DNA of 64,000 bases, from contig NZ_CP041348.1 of NCBI RefSeq assembly GCF_009834365.1, positions 1,174,501-1,238,500 on the forward strand. The letters are read 5' to 3'. The position numbers and the translations under genes were made by a program. The stretch is from Komagataeibacter xylinus (GTDB lineage: Bacteria > Pseudomonadota > Alphaproteobacteria > Acetobacterales > Acetobacteraceae). The stretch's first letter is position 1. Every line of letters begins with the position of its first letter. Positions 9,356 to 18,135 of the stretch are shown one piece after another. The notes beneath the pieces were generated by a model. That model was given only the letters and a program-made list of their open reading frames with translations. It ran no database searches and was not told the DNA's origin.

Positions 9356-9466
9356 AGCATTCCCACCGAAAACCGGTTCGGTGGGAATGCTCTGGCTTTA
9401 TTGTTTTTACGAGCATCTTCACCTGTTTGAATGCACACATTCACATTCAAACAGGATCTGCTCTAG
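9352..9466. repeat. 115 bp palindromic element with CTAGAGCA ends (MITE/REP-like)
   Basis: The element begins CTAGAGCA (9352-9359) and ends TGCTCTAG (9459-9466), perfect 8 bp inverted ends. Inside are two further hairpins. One is a 15 bp perfect stem, from GAGCATTCCCACCGA to TCGGTGGGAATGCTC (9355-9392). The other is a 12 bp stem, CCTGTTTGAATG/CATTCAAACAGG (9422-9455). The TAG stop codons of both convergent neighbours, the AI-2E permease and fnr, lie within its terminal CTAG sequences. Either hairpin could also terminate transcription. Confidence 0.75.
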
Positions 9467-10290
9467 CTGTTGCCCGCAGCCAGAACCTCAAGCTTGGCCG
9501 TTGACACGATGGTAATGGCATAGCCCTTGCCCACCTCGATCATGCCCTGAGCGCGCATCCAGCTCAACGTGCGGCTGACGGTCTCGATGGTCAGGCCGAG
9601 ATAGTCGGCAATGTCGCCGCGGGTCATGGGCAGGTGCAGCCGACCGCCTGATGGCGGCGGCTGGCCGGGCAGAAGGCCTGCCTGCATCTGGTCAAGCAGG
9701 AAGCTCGCCACGCGCTCACGCGCAGTCTTGCGGCCAAGCAGGAGCATCTGGTTCTGGGCGGCAACGAGTTCGTTGGAGGCTTCCTCAAGCAGGCGACGCT
9801 CGAGCTTGGGGAAATCATCAAGCAGTTCGCCCATCTTCTCGCGCGAGAAGCGGCACACGCGCACCGTATCGATCGCCTCCGCGCCAAAGGCATAACTGTC
9901 GGACACGGCAAGACCAAGAAAATGCCCTGGCGCCGCGAAACCGGTAATCTGGCGCCGCCCGTCGGGCAGGGCCTTGAAAAGCTTCACGGTGCCCGATGTC
10001 ACATTGAAAAAGTCGGTGGCGGGCGCGCCTTCCTCGATAAAGCCGCGACCGGGGGAAACGATGGTTTCCACCGCGACCTCGGCAAGACGGGAGATATCGG
10101 AGGGTTCGATCACGCTACAGACGCTGGTGGGGCGAACGCTGCAATTGGCGCAGAAATCTGCCTGCACTCCGCTCGACCCGATCACGATACGCCGTGGCCT
10201 CGATTCAAACTGACACGAAGGCATATCCGACATGATAATTTCCAATTCACTTTCAGGCGCCCGCGTTCCGGCGCCGAAGTAACCGGACAT
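9463..10290 (-). CDS. fnr: FNR-type oxygen-responsive transcriptional regulator (Crp/Fnr family)
   Basis: Cytosolic regulator of the FNR class, about 275 aa. An N-terminal CANC...C cluster motif (CX2CX7C) and a central Cys in RVCRFSREKMGEL supply four ligands for an oxygen-labile 4Fe-4S cluster. The cyclic-nucleotide-type beta-barrel (FFNVTSGTVKLFKALPDGRR) is followed by a dimer helix. The helix-turn-helix is DIADYLGLTIETVSRTLSWM, whose E..SR residues read TTGAT-type half sites. The start at 10290 follows GGGAG; an ATG at 10233 is the alternative. A perfect FNR box lies upstream, suggesting autoregulation. FNR-type regulators are known in obligately aerobic acetic acid bacteria (GoxR of Gluconobacter). 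Confidence 0.9.
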   Translation of the reverse strand: MSGYFGAGTRAPESELEIIMSDMPSCQFESRPRRIVIGSSGVQADFCANCSVRPTSVCSVIEPSDISRLAEVAVETIVSPGRGFIEEGAPATDFFNVTSGTVKLFKALPDGRRQITGFAAPGHFLGLAVSDSYAFGAEAIDTVRVCRFSREKMGELLDDFPKLERRLLEEASNELVAAQNQMLLLGRKTARERVASFLLDQMQAGLLPGQPPPSGGRLHLPMTRGDIADYLGLTIETVSRTLSWMRAQGMIEVGKGYAITIVSTAKLEVLAAGNS

Positions 10291-10352
10291 GCCCTGGCTC
10301 CCTAGAAATACAATAAATGCATTCGCCAAGAGCGCAGACTATGGCGGATGGG

Positions 10353-10366
10353 TTGATGTAAATCAA
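10353..10366. promoter_or_regulatory. FNR box in the fnr / GNAT-like divergent promoter region
   Basis: TTGAT-GTAA-ATCAA, a perfect match to the FNR consensus TTGAT-N4-ATCAA. It lies 63 bp before the chosen fnr start on one side and 76 bp before the start of the small gene on the other. It could therefore control either or both. Confidence 0.75.
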
Positions 10367-10441
10367 TGCGGTCAACCCAGAAATATAAGGTAAACACGAC
10401 TGATCGTAACAAAAAAACCTAACCCGAGGAAATCCCGACGC

Positions 10442-10909
10442 GTGCAGGCCGTCCCTCCGCCCATGGTCAGACGACTGGACCCCGCCGATGTCCCGCTCCT
10501 TTATCCGCTTGTGCGCCTGTCCTTTCCACACCTTACGCTGCGCGAATGGATGCGGATCGGCCGCAGGCTGGCGCGCCCCGGCGCGCGGGCGCGGCAGGGC
10601 ATTCTTGTCGCCCGCTATGGCGATGGCAGGCCACCGTGCGGCATGGCCACCTTCCGGCGGGGGTTTGACCTGCGTTCAGGCGATACCCTGACATCGGACT
10701 ACATCATCACCCTGTCCTACACCCACGCGCAGACCATTATCGACGCGCTGCTCCCCGCAATGGAGACACTGGCACGCGAGTGGGGGTGTGACGCCATACG
10801 GACCATTACCCATAGTAAACCCGTTGCAGAACCACACAGCGCGCTTCCCGAACTGTGTTCATACGGCAACATTACCGAAAGAACAGTCAGGCTGGACCAC
10901 AACACGTAA
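10442..10909 (+). CDS. Small GNAT-like protein of unknown function
   Basis: A 155-residue protein from a GTG start preceded by CGAGGAAA. The opening VRRLDPADVPLLYPLVRLSF and the pattern GILVARY...PCGMATFRRGFDLRSG followed by LLPAMETLAREWGC resemble the start, central strands and C-terminal helix of GNAT acetyltransferases. The acetyl-CoA loop motif is not clear, so catalytic activity is unproven. It is divergent from fnr across a perfect FNR box and lies just before the ompW box, so it probably belongs to the oxygen-responsive group. No specific role can be named. Confidence 0.55.
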   Translation: MQAVPPPMVRRLDPADVPLLYPLVRLSFPHLTLREWMRIGRRLARPGARARQGILVARYGDGRPPCGMATFRRGFDLRSGDTLTSDYIITLSYTHAQTIIDALLPAMETLAREWGCDAIRTITHSKPVAEPHSALPELCSYGNITERTVRLDHNT

Positions 10910-10927
10910 ATAGTTCTGCCTGGTTGA

Positions 10928-10941
10928 TTGATTCATATCAA
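10928..10941 (+). promoter_or_regulatory. FNR box upstream of ompW-hemN
   Basis: TTGAT-TCAT-ATCAA, a second perfect FNR consensus site, 107 bp before the ompW start. A class II position (centre near -41.5) would put the transcription start near 10976, leaving a leader of about 70 bases. Confidence 0.75.
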
Positions 10942-11048
10942 GGTCGAGTGCTAGGTGGCCGTGATTTCTGCACACATCAAACTAACTTGAATATTCTTAA
11001 CGTTCTCGCCTGCCTGCCAGCCGGGAAAGAAATTAGGGTCTGCTTACC

Positions 11049-11876
11049 ATGAAGAACATTCGCAAACTCGCCCTGTCGGCAGTGCTCGGCGCTACGGCGC
11101 TGGCACCCGTGGCGGGCCACGCACAGACGACCGCCCCTTCCACCTACGTCAATGCCCCGCTGGCGGCACCTGTTGCTCCCGCACAGCCGAAGGGCCATTG
11201 CGGCATCTTCGAGACCTGCGCCTCGACCAAGATCGGTCTGGGCAAGGGCGACTTCATGATCCGCCTGTCCGCCGTTGGCGTGCTGCCCGAAGATCGTGAC
11301 AGCCGGGTGTGGGCCACGGCAAAGGCCATCGGCCTGAACAACACCATGCTGCCCGGCACCCGCGTCAAGACCACCAACCAGGTCATGCCGGAACTAACGT
11401 TCGAATACTTCGTGACCGACAACATCTCGCTGGACCTGATCGCCACCAGCACCCGTCACGAAGTCTCGGCCGAAGGCGGCTCCGCGCTTGAAAGCCTGAC
11501 CCACACCAGCAAGACCGATGTCGGCAGCGCCTGGGTGCTGCCGCCCACGGTCACGGTGGCCTGGCACTTCCGCCCCCACAAGCGCCTGAACCCGTATGTG
11601 GGTGTGGGCGGCACGTTCATGTGGTTCCACAATATGAATGCCGCAGGCAACGCACTGGGCACAACCAAGCTGAACTCCGGCTTTACCGGTGGCCCGTCCA
11701 TCAACGCCGGTGTGGATTACCAGCTTGTTGGCAACTGGTTCTTCAACTTCGACGTGAAGCAGATGTTCGTGCGCATGCACGCCTGGGCTGAAAACAGCGA
11801 CGAAAGCCTGAAGGTCAAGGCCCACGACTCGCTGGACCCGACCGTCGTTTCCGCCGGTATCGCCTACCGGTTCTGA
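11049..11876 (+). CDS. ompW: Outer membrane protein OmpW
   Basis: Eight-stranded outer-membrane beta-barrel of the OmpW family (275 aa). A signal peptide is visible (MKNIRKLALSAVLGATALAP, cleaved near VAGHAQ). After a spacer, the barrel begins at GKGDFMIRLSAVGVLPED and shows family segments PELTFEYFVTDNISLDLIA, LPPTVTVAWHFRP, LNPYVGVGGTFMWFHN and WFFNFDVKQMFVR. It ends in the outer-membrane signature YRF. OmpW is FNR-controlled in enterobacteria, which fits the FNR box here. hemN follows after only 4 bp. Confidence 0.93.
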   Translation: MKNIRKLALSAVLGATALAPVAGHAQTTAPSTYVNAPLAAPVAPAQPKGHCGIFETCASTKIGLGKGDFMIRLSAVGVLPEDRDSRVWATAKAIGLNNTMLPGTRVKTTNQVMPELTFEYFVTDNISLDLIATSTRHEVSAEGGSALESLTHTSKTDVGSAWVLPPTVTVAWHFRPHKRLNPYVGVGGTFMWFHNMNAAGNALGTTKLNSGFTGGPSINAGVDYQLVGNWFFNFDVKQMFVRMHAWAENSDESLKVKAHDSLDPTVVSAGIAYRF

Positions 11877-11880
11877 TGGC

Positions 11881-13245
11881 ATGAACGCGGCGGACAGCAC
11901 CCTGCTTTCGCGCTACGGGGGCAACCTGCCGCGTTATACCAGCTACCCCACCGCAGCCCAGTTCACGGATGCGGTGGGCCCGGACGACAGCCGAAACTGG
12001 CTGTCCTCCCTCCCGGCGGATCAGCCGGTTTCCCTTTACCTGCATGTTCCTTTCTGTGACACGCTGTGCCGGTTCTGCGGGTGCAATACCGCCGTGCTGC
12101 GCAATGCGGATGCGCGGGCTGCCTATGCCGCCCTGCTGCACGAGGAACTGCGCCGCGTCATTGCCCTGATCGGCCCTGGCCGCCGTGTCACGCACCTGCA
12201 ATGGGGTGGCGGCACGCCCACCACGCTGCCTGCCAGTGCGATGCGCCGCGTGATGGACGCCATCCGCCGCGATTTTGACATCGCACCCGATGCCGAGATC
12301 AGCATCGAGGTCGATCCCCGCCATCTGCCCCCCGAATACCCGGCCCTGCTGCATGAGCTCGGCTTCAACCGCGCCAGCATGGGTGTGCAGGATCTTGATG
12401 CCAGCGTGCAGCAGGCCTGCGGCCGCATCCAGAGCTGGGAGCAGACGCGCGACTGCCTTGACGCGCTGCGCAATGCGGGTGTCGCCTCCATCAATATCGA
12501 CCTGATCTATGGCCTGCCCCGGCAGGATACCGAAGGCGTTGCCCGCACGGCGCAGGCCGTGGCCAGCCTGAAGCCTGACCGGCTGGCCGTGTTCGGCTAT
12601 GCCCATGTGCCGTGGAAGCAGAAGCGCCAGAATCTCATGCCCGTGGGCGCCCTTCCCGGCGCGGAAGAGCGCATCAGCCAGCGCGCGGCGATGGACGGGG
12701 TGCTGCGCGCGGCCGGTTTCCTGCCCGTGGGGCTTGATCATTACGTCAGCCCCGATGACAGCATGGCCCATGCCCTGCGGGCGGGCACGCTGCACCGCAA
12801 TTTTCAGGGCTACACGACCGACAGCGCGCCGGTGCTGATCGGCATCGGGGCCTCGGCCATTTCCTCGCTGCCCGGCGGCATAACGCAGAACGCCGTCTCG
12901 GCTGCCGCCTATGCCCGCCTCATGGGCCGCCCCGACAGCCTGCCCGTGGCACGCGGCGTACGCCTGCAAGAAGATGACCGCGCCCGCGCCGATATTATTG
13001 AACAGCTCATGTGCACCATGCGGGTTGATCTTGATGCGCTGAGCACCCGCCACGGCTTGGCCGCCAGTCATTTCGACTCCGAACGTGACCGCCTCGCGCC
13101 CATGGTGGCGGACGGGCTGGTCACTCTCACGAGCCACGAAGTGCGTCTGACCGAAAAGGGGCGGCCGTTCGTGCGGCATGTCGCAGCACTCTTTGACCGC
13201 TACCTCACGGCCCAGAGCAGTACCCGCCACGCCAGCGCCCTCTAG
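11881..13245 (+). CDS. hemN: Oxygen-independent coproporphyrinogen III oxidase HemN
   Basis: Radical SAM enzyme (454 aa) that decarboxylates coproporphyrinogen III to protoporphyrinogen IX when oxygen is scarce. The N-terminal RYTSYPTAAQF, the cluster motif YLHVPFCDTLCRFCGC (CX3CX2C plus C), the GGGTPT motif and INIDLIYGLPRQ are classical HemN features. The C-terminal HemN domain runs from about residue 370 (IIEQLMCTMRVDL). It is 4 bp behind ompW, so it is very likely transcribed from the same FNR-controlled promoter. Confidence 0.96.
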   Translation: MNAADSTLLSRYGGNLPRYTSYPTAAQFTDAVGPDDSRNWLSSLPADQPVSLYLHVPFCDTLCRFCGCNTAVLRNADARAAYAALLHEELRRVIALIGPGRRVTHLQWGGGTPTTLPASAMRRVMDAIRRDFDIAPDAEISIEVDPRHLPPEYPALLHELGFNRASMGVQDLDASVQQACGRIQSWEQTRDCLDALRNAGVASINIDLIYGLPRQDTEGVARTAQAVASLKPDRLAVFGYAHVPWKQKRQNLMPVGALPGAEERISQRAAMDGVLRAAGFLPVGLDHYVSPDDSMAHALRAGTLHRNFQGYTTDSAPVLIGIGASAISSLPGGITQNAVSAAAYARLMGRPDSLPVARGVRLQEDDRARADIIEQLMCTMRVDLDALSTRHGLAASHFDSERDRLAPMVADGLVTLTSHEVRLTEKGRPFVRHVAALFDRYLTAQSSTRHASAL

Positions 13246-13300
13246 CGCGCGCTCGTGGCACCCGGCACGGCCCAAACCCACAGCCAGCAGCAGACCCTTC

Positions 13301-13942
13301 ATGCAAACCAACTGCGTCACCGCCGCCCTTGCCGCAAGCCCCGTCCTGCCGTGGCCCTATCCCCACTGGCAACTGCATGACGTGCTGCCTGCCGCCATTG
13401 CCGCCTCCCTTGTGCAATGGGTGCCCGGCACGCGGTTCATCGGCGGCGACAGCGGCGGCCAGCGCGCGGGCCGCAACGGGCACCGGCTCTTCGTAACCCC
13501 CGCCCAGCGCGCGGCCCACCCCGCACTCGACCAACTGGCCTGCCTGTTCGATGACGCCACCACGCGCGCAGGCTTCACCCGCCAGTGCAACGCCCGGCTG
13601 GAAGATGCCGCCCTACGCCTTGAACTGTGCCTCGATACCGATGGCTTCTGGCTTGAGCCGCATACCGATATCGGCGCCAAGCGGCTGACGCTGCTGGTCT
13701 CGCTCTCGATGGGTGCCGAGGCGATGGACTGGGGCACCGATATCATGACAGCGGAGGGCACGCCGGTGGCGCGGGCCTCGGGGCTGTTCAATTCGGGGCT
13801 GCTGTTCATTCCGTCCGCGCAGTCATGGCATGGCTTCGTGCGCAGGCCGCTGCACGGGGTGCGGCGCACGCTGATCGTCAATTACGTCAGTCCCGAATGG
13901 CGGGCGACGGAGGAACTGGCCCGGAGGCCATATGCCGCCTGA
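13301..13942 (+). CDS. Putative 2-oxoglutarate/Fe(II) oxygenase-fold protein
   Basis: A 213-residue protein after hemN. LEPHTDIGAKRLTLLVSLSM carries an HxD pair, and a downstream segment SWHGFVRRPLHGVRRTLIV supplies a possible third His and a substrate Arg. This is the HxD...H...R pattern of double-stranded beta-helix 2OG oxygenases of the prolyl-hydroxylase kind. The frame is open to 13178, overlapping hemN; the ATG at 13301 seems better although its binding site is weak. Position suggests co-transcription with ompW-hemN. Substrate is unknown. Confidence 0.6.
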   Translation: MQTNCVTAALAASPVLPWPYPHWQLHDVLPAAIAASLVQWVPGTRFIGGDSGGQRAGRNGHRLFVTPAQRAAHPALDQLACLFDDATTRAGFTRQCNARLEDAALRLELCLDTDGFWLEPHTDIGAKRLTLLVSLSMGAEAMDWGTDIMTAEGTPVARASGLFNSGLLFIPSAQSWHGFVRRPLHGVRRTLIVNYVSPEWRATEELARRPYAA

Positions 13943-14090
13943 ATACAGCCCCGCCCTGCGGCTCGACGGAACAGAATGCGCACGCAAGGCTTTATTCGCG
14001 CACCAATCGGTTCTAGGAAACACTCCTATACAAATGTAACCCCTTTCATCCCATGTCATCCCGGTCATGACGCAAGAGGACAACAGAGGT

Positions 14091-15731
14091 ATGAGCGAGA
14101 CCCCGCGCGAGACTATGGAATTCGATGTCGTCATCGTAGGTGGCGGCCCGTCTGGCTTGGCCGCGGCCATCCGGCTGCGCCAGATTGCCCCCGATGCCAC
14201 CGTGTGCCTGATTGAAAAAGGCAGCGAGATTGGCGCCCATATCCTGTCTGGCGCGGTGATCGAGCCGCGCGCGCTGGCGGAACTCCTGCCGCACTGGCAC
14301 GAGGAAGGCGCACCGCTGAACACCCCCGTGACGGAAGAGCAGATGCTCTACCTGACCGGGAATGGCAGCATCGAGGTCCCGTTTCTTGACCGCGTGATGC
14401 CGCACATGCGCAACCACGGCAACTACATCGTAAGCCTTGGCGACCTGTGCCGCTGGCTGGCGGGGCGCGCGGAAGAACTCGGCGTGGAGATCTATCCCGG
14501 CTTTGCGGGCGCGGAAGTGCTGGTTGATGACAGCGGGCGCGTGGCTGGCGTTGCCACGGGCGACATGGGCGTGGGCCGCGATGGAGAGCCCACCGGCAAT
14601 TACGCGCCGGGCATGGAACTGCGCGCGAAATACACCCTGTTTGCCGAGGGCTGCCGTGGCTCGCTGACCAAGCAGGTCATGGCGATGTACAACCTGCGCC
14701 AGGGCGTGGACCCGCAGACCTACGGGCTGGGCATCAAGGAGCTGTGGGAAATCCCCAAGGAGATGCACCGCCCCGGCCTGATCCAGCACAGCTTTGGCTG
14801 GCCGCTCGATGACCGGACCTATGGCGGCGCATGGATGTACCATTTTGGCGACAACCTCGTCTCCTACGGCTTCGTGGTGGGGCTGGACTACCCCAATACA
14901 TGGCTCTCGCCGTTTGACGAGATGCAGCGCGTAAAGCTGCACCCGTCCTTCCGCCCGTATTTCGAGGGGGCACGGCGCATCGCCTATGGCGCGCGCGCGC
15001 TGTCGGAAGGGGGCATCCAGTCCATTCCGCGCCTGACCTTCCCCGGGGGCGCGCTGATTGGCGATACGGCGGGCTTCCTCAACGTGCCCAAGATCAAGGG
15101 CACGCACACGGCCATGAAGTCAGGCATGCTGGCTGCCGAGGCCGTGGGCGAGGCGCTGGCCACCAGCCGCGTGGAGCCGGGCTCCTACACCCGCCGCATC
15201 AAGGATTCCTGGCTGTGGGATGAACTGCGCTCGGTGCGCAACATCCGCCCCGCCTTCGCCAAATTCGGCATGAAGGGCGGCGCGCTGTATGCGGGTATTG
15301 ACGCCATGCTGCTGCGTGGCCGCGCGCCGTGGACGCTGCACACCCGCCACGCCGATAACGAAGTGCTGGAACCGGCCTCGATCGCGCCCAAGATTGACTA
15401 CCCCAAGCCCGACGGCAAGATCACCTTCGACCGCCTCTCCTCGGTGTTCCTGTCGGCTACGAATCATGAGGAAGACCAGCCCGTCCACCTCAAGGTGCGC
15501 AACATGTCGCTGTGGAAGACAGTGAACTGGGATGTGTTCCGCGCGCCCGAAAGCCGCTACTGCCCGGCGGGCGTGTATGAAGTGGCCGATGAAGCGACCG
15601 ACCCGCACCTGCAGATCAACGCGCAGAACTGCGTGCACTGCAAGACATGCGACATCAAGGACCCGGCGCAGAACATCGACTGGGCCACGCCAGAGGGGGC
15701 TGGCGGCCCGAACTATCCGGGCGGGATGTAA
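14091..15731 (+). CDS. etfD: Electron-transfer flavoprotein:ubiquinone oxidoreductase
   Basis: Membrane-associated flavo/iron-sulfur enzyme that passes electrons from ETF to ubiquinone. The 546-residue product has an N-terminal FAD-binding motif ([17 protein letters not shown]), a second FAD segment ([17 protein letters not shown]) and a C-terminal ferredoxin domain with 4Fe-4S cysteines (RYCPAGVYE and [12 protein letters not shown]). An ATG 24 bases upstream (14067) lacks a binding site, whereas 14091 follows an AGAGG sequence. It is followed by etfB and etfA, giving a complete ETF pathway. Confidence 0.95.
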   Translation: MSETPRETMEFDVVIVGGGPSGLAAAIRLRQIAPDATVCLIEKGSEIGAHILSGAVIEPRALAELLPHWHEEGAPLNTPVTEEQMLYLTGNGSIEVPFLDRVMPHMRNHGNYIVSLGDLCRWLAGRAEELGVEIYPGFAGAEVLVDDSGRVAGVATGDMGVGRDGEPTGNYAPGMELRAKYTLFAEGCRGSLTKQVMAMYNLRQGVDPQTYGLGIKELWEIPKEMHRPGLIQHSFGWPLDDRTYGGAWMYHFGDNLVSYGFVVGLDYPNTWLSPFDEMQRVKLHPSFRPYFEGARRIAYGARALSEGGIQSIPRLTFPGGALIGDTAGFLNVPKIKGTHTAMKSGMLAAEAVGEALATSRVEPGSYTRRIKDSWLWDELRSVRNIRPAFAKFGMKGGALYAGIDAMLLRGRAPWTLHTRHADNEVLEPASIAPKIDYPKPDGKITFDRLSSVFLSATNHEEDQPVHLKVRNMSLWKTVNWDVFRAPESRYCPAGVYEVADEATDPHLQINAQNCVHCKTCDIKDPAQNIDWATPEGAGGPNYPGGM

Positions 15732-15802
15732 TTGCCCGGCGGGTACGGTATGTATCCGCCACACCGATTGCCCTTATCCGAAGACAGACAGGCAAATATG
15801 CA

Positions 15803-16552
15803 ATGAAGGTTCTTGTACCCGTTAAGCGCGTGATTGATTACAACATCAAACCCCGCGTGAAGGCCGACGGCTCCGGCGTGGAGACCGCTGGCGTCAAGAT
15901 GTCCATGAATCCGTTTGACGAGATCGCGGTCGAGGAAGCCGTGCGCCTGAAGGAAAAAGGCGCAGTCAGCGAGATCATCGCCGTCTCCATCGGCGAGGCC
16001 AAGGCGCAGGATACGCTGCGCACCGCCATGGCCATGGGTGCTGACCGCTCCATCCTGGTCGAGACCGATGTGGTGACCGAGCCGCTGGCCGTCGCCAAGG
16101 TGCTCAAGGCACTGGTGGAAAAGGAAAAGCCGGAGCTCATCATCCTGGGCAAGCAGGCCATTGATGATGACATGAACGCCACCGGCCAGATGCTTGCAGG
16201 CCTGCTCGACCGACCGCAGGCCACCTTCGCCTCGAAGGTGGAAGTGGCTGATGGCACGGTTACGGTGACGCGCGAGATCGATGGTGGTTCACAGACCGTG
16301 AAGCTGGCGCTGCCCGCCATCATCACCGCCGACCTGCGCCTCAACGAGCCGCGCTACGCCTCGCTGCCCAACATCATGAAGGCGCGCAAGAAGCCAATGG
16401 AAAAGATCACGCCAGCCGATCTGAGCGTGGACATGACCCCGCGCCTGAGCGTGATCTCCGTGGCCGAGCCGCCGGAGCGCAAGGCTGGCGTGAAGCTCGA
16501 CTCGGCGGCCGAACTGGTTTCGCGCCTGCGTAACGAAGCAAAGGTGATCTGA
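15803..16552 (+). CDS. etfB: Electron-transfer flavoprotein beta subunit
   Basis: Small ETF subunit (249 aa) binding AMP. It opens [20 protein letters not shown] and contains the family signature [20 protein letters not shown] and the segment [20 protein letters not shown]. The C-terminal arm that wraps the alpha subunit is present. The ATG at 15803 is chosen over upstream in-frame codons because the protein then starts exactly as in the family. It is 2 bp from etfA and about 70 bp from the quinone reductase gene. Confidence 0.96.
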   Translation: MKVLVPVKRVIDYNIKPRVKADGSGVETAGVKMSMNPFDEIAVEEAVRLKEKGAVSEIIAVSIGEAKAQDTLRTAMAMGADRSILVETDVVTEPLAVAKVLKALVEKEKPELIILGKQAIDDDMNATGQMLAGLLDRPQATFASKVEVADGTVTVTREIDGGSQTVKLALPAIITADLRLNEPRYASLPNIMKARKKPMEKITPADLSVDMTPRLSVISVAEPPERKAGVKLDSAAELVSRLRNEAKVI

Positions 16553-16554
16553 TC

Positions 16555-17493
16555 ATGACCGTTCTCGTTTATCTCGATCATGAAGGCGGCGTGATCCGTC
16601 AGGCTTCGCGCTCCGCCATCACGGCTGCCGCCAAGCTCGGCGATGTCGATGTGCTGGTCACCGGCCCCGATGCCGCTGCTGCCGCGAAGTCGGCTGCCGC
16701 CATCCCCGGCGTGAAGAAGGTGTTTGCCGTAACCGACACCACGGGCAACAGCGAACTCGCCGAGCCGGTTGCCGCCCTGCTGGCACAGCTTGCGGGCGGT
16801 TACACGCACATTCTGGCGGCCTCTTCCGCCACGGCCAAGAACGTGCTGCCGCGTGCGGCAGCCCTGCTTGATGTGCAGCCGATCCCCGATATCGTCGCCA
16901 TCAACGATGCCGAGACCTTCGTGCGCCCGATCTATGCAGGCAGCGCGCTGGCGACCGTGAAATCGGCTGATGCGAAGAAGGTGATTACGGTGCGCGCCTC
17001 CGCCTTCGATCCCGCCCCGGCAGAAGGCGGCAGCGCCGCCATCGAGGAAATCGCCCTGCCCGCAGGCCCGGGTGGTTCCACCTTTGTCGCCACCGAACTC
17101 TCGAAGTCCGAGCGGCCGGAACTGGAATCCGCCCGCGTGGTGGTTTCGGGTGGTAACGGCATGCTCAATGAAGAGAACTTCAAGCTGCTCGAGCCACTGG
17201 CCGACCGCCTGGGTGCCGCCATTGGCGCCTCGCGCGCAGCGGTGGACAAGGGCTTTGTCTCGAACGAATATCAGGTGGGGCAGACCGGCAAGATCGTGGC
17301 GCCGGAACTGTATATCGCCATGGGCATTTCCGGGCAGATCCAGCATCTGGCCGGCATGAAGGACAGCAAGGTCATTGTTGCGATCAACAAGGACCCCGAG
17401 GCCCCGATCTTCCAGGTGGCGGATTACGGGATCGTGGGCGACCTGTTCACCATCCTGCCGCAGCTTGAGGCGGAACTCGACAAGGCAGGCTGA
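16555..17493 (+). CDS. etfA: Electron-transfer flavoprotein alpha subunit
   Basis: FAD-binding ETF subunit (312 aa). The N-terminal domain starts [18 protein letters not shown]. The C-terminal FAD domain holds [31 protein letters not shown], the [16 protein letters not shown] segment and [20 protein letters not shown]. These are standard ETF-alpha features. With etfB it carries electrons from dehydrogenases to the quinone reductase encoded upstream. A strong terminator follows. Confidence 0.97.
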   Translation: MTVLVYLDHEGGVIRQASRSAITAAAKLGDVDVLVTGPDAAAAAKSAAAIPGVKKVFAVTDTTGNSELAEPVAALLAQLAGGYTHILAASSATAKNVLPRAAALLDVQPIPDIVAINDAETFVRPIYAGSALATVKSADAKKVITVRASAFDPAPAEGGSAAIEEIALPAGPGGSTFVATELSKSERPELESARVVVSGGNGMLNEENFKLLEPLADRLGAAIGASRAAVDKGFVSNEYQVGQTGKIVAPELYIAMGISGQIQHLAGMKDSKVIVAINKDPEAPIFQVADYGIVGDLFTILPQLEAELDKAG

Positions 17494-17513
17494 CCCCTAC
17501 GGGCCAGTCGTGC

Positions 17514-17553
17514 AAAAAGGGTGACGGGCGGTCTGTCCGGCACCCCTTTTTTA
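17514..17553. terminator. Terminator after etfA (bidirectional)
   Basis: AAAAAGGGTG ... CACCCCTTTTTT pair around an inner GGGCGGTCTGTCC segment, with one bulged base. The T-run after the stem suits the etf transcripts, and the A-run before it suits the convergent small gene on the minus strand. Confidence 0.8.
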
Positions 17554-17563
17554 TTGTGCGGGT

Positions 17564-17767
17564 CTATTCATTTTCCAGCACGGCGTGGGCGCGGGCGACT
17601 ACGGTGTCGTATTCCTGCTGGCTCAGGTCGCCACGGTGCAGCATCTCGCTTGCACGGGCCAGCGCATCACGCGCATGGGTCACGTCGGGTATGGGGTAGC
17701 GTCGGCCCGGCAGGGCAAAGGCTGAATCGGGCAGGGCATCGCGTTCGGACGCCGTCAGTCTGGACAT
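17564..17767 (-). CDS. Conserved small protein, function unknown
   Basis: A 67-residue protein preceded by a strong GGGAGGA binding site. It begins MSRLTASERDALPDSAFALP and continues with PGRRYPIPDVTHARDALARA, then a helical LSQQEYDTVVARAHAVL end. The LPDSAFALPGRRYPI motif recurs in small proteins and phage-related domains of other bacteria, but no activity is known to me. It converges on etfA and shares the terminator. Confidence 0.7.
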   Translation of the reverse strand: MSRLTASERDALPDSAFALPGRRYPIPDVTHARDALARASEMLHRGDLSQQEYDTVVARAHAVLENE

Positions 17768-17943
17768 CGGTATTCCTCCCTTAATGCAGGGGTTCCGCCA
17801 TGGGTGGGAACCCGCTCCAGCGTAACGGCGCCACCCTGCGCGCTACCAGCGGTAAAAATGCTGGTCTCCCGCGCTGCCATCAGCCCTTTACACGCGCGCC
17901 CCGCAACCATTGCGGCCCCTACGGCATTACATGGGCAGGGCAC

Positions 17944-18067
17944 AAAAAAAGACAGGGCCTCCCATAGGGTGACCCTGTCAGTAGAACGTTGATACCGGAG
18001 GTAACACGCTCAGCCCGGTATCATGACCGGATTTTGTTGGTTTTTTATGGAAGCCAGCGGCTTCGTG
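17944..18067 (-). ncRNA. Candidate trans-acting small RNA (about 124 nt)
   Basis: Read on the minus strand, a promoter-like pair is followed by three hairpins. GAAGCC/GGCTTC has a 3-base loop (18050-18064). GATACCGG/CCGGTATC encloses a 16-base loop containing ACCTCC (17991-18022). The third, GACAGGG/CCCTGTC, is followed by seven T residues, a textbook terminator (17944-17979). An A-rich single-stranded stretch (CATAAAAAACCAAC) lies between the first two. There is no convincing reading frame. The ACCUCC loop is complementary to ribosome binding sites, so base-pairing regulation is possible. Confidence 0.5.
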
Positions 18068-18073
18068 TAACCC

Positions 18074-18102
18074 CTTATGCCATCCTCCTATTTAAACGTC
18101 AA
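18074..18102 (-). promoter_or_regulatory. Promoter for the candidate small RNA
   Basis: Minus-strand TTGACG (18097-18102), a 17 bp spacer, then CATAAG (18074-18079). The -35 box matches five of six consensus positions and the -10 box four of six. Initiation about 7 bases further would fall near 18067. Confidence 0.5.
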
Positions 18103-18135
18103 CAATAAATATAAATAAAAATACGATTTTACTTT

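Noticed and set aside
17755..17943. 62-codon minus-strand frame upstream of the small protein gene
   Set aside because: It overlaps that gene's strong ribosome binding site and start in another frame; no conserved motif.
18023..18070. A 15-codon plus-strand frame (starting MTGFCWFF) after a GGAGGT sequence
   Set aside because: The binding-site-like sequence is about 20 bases from the ATG, too far, and the stretch is better explained as the complement of the structured small RNA candidate.
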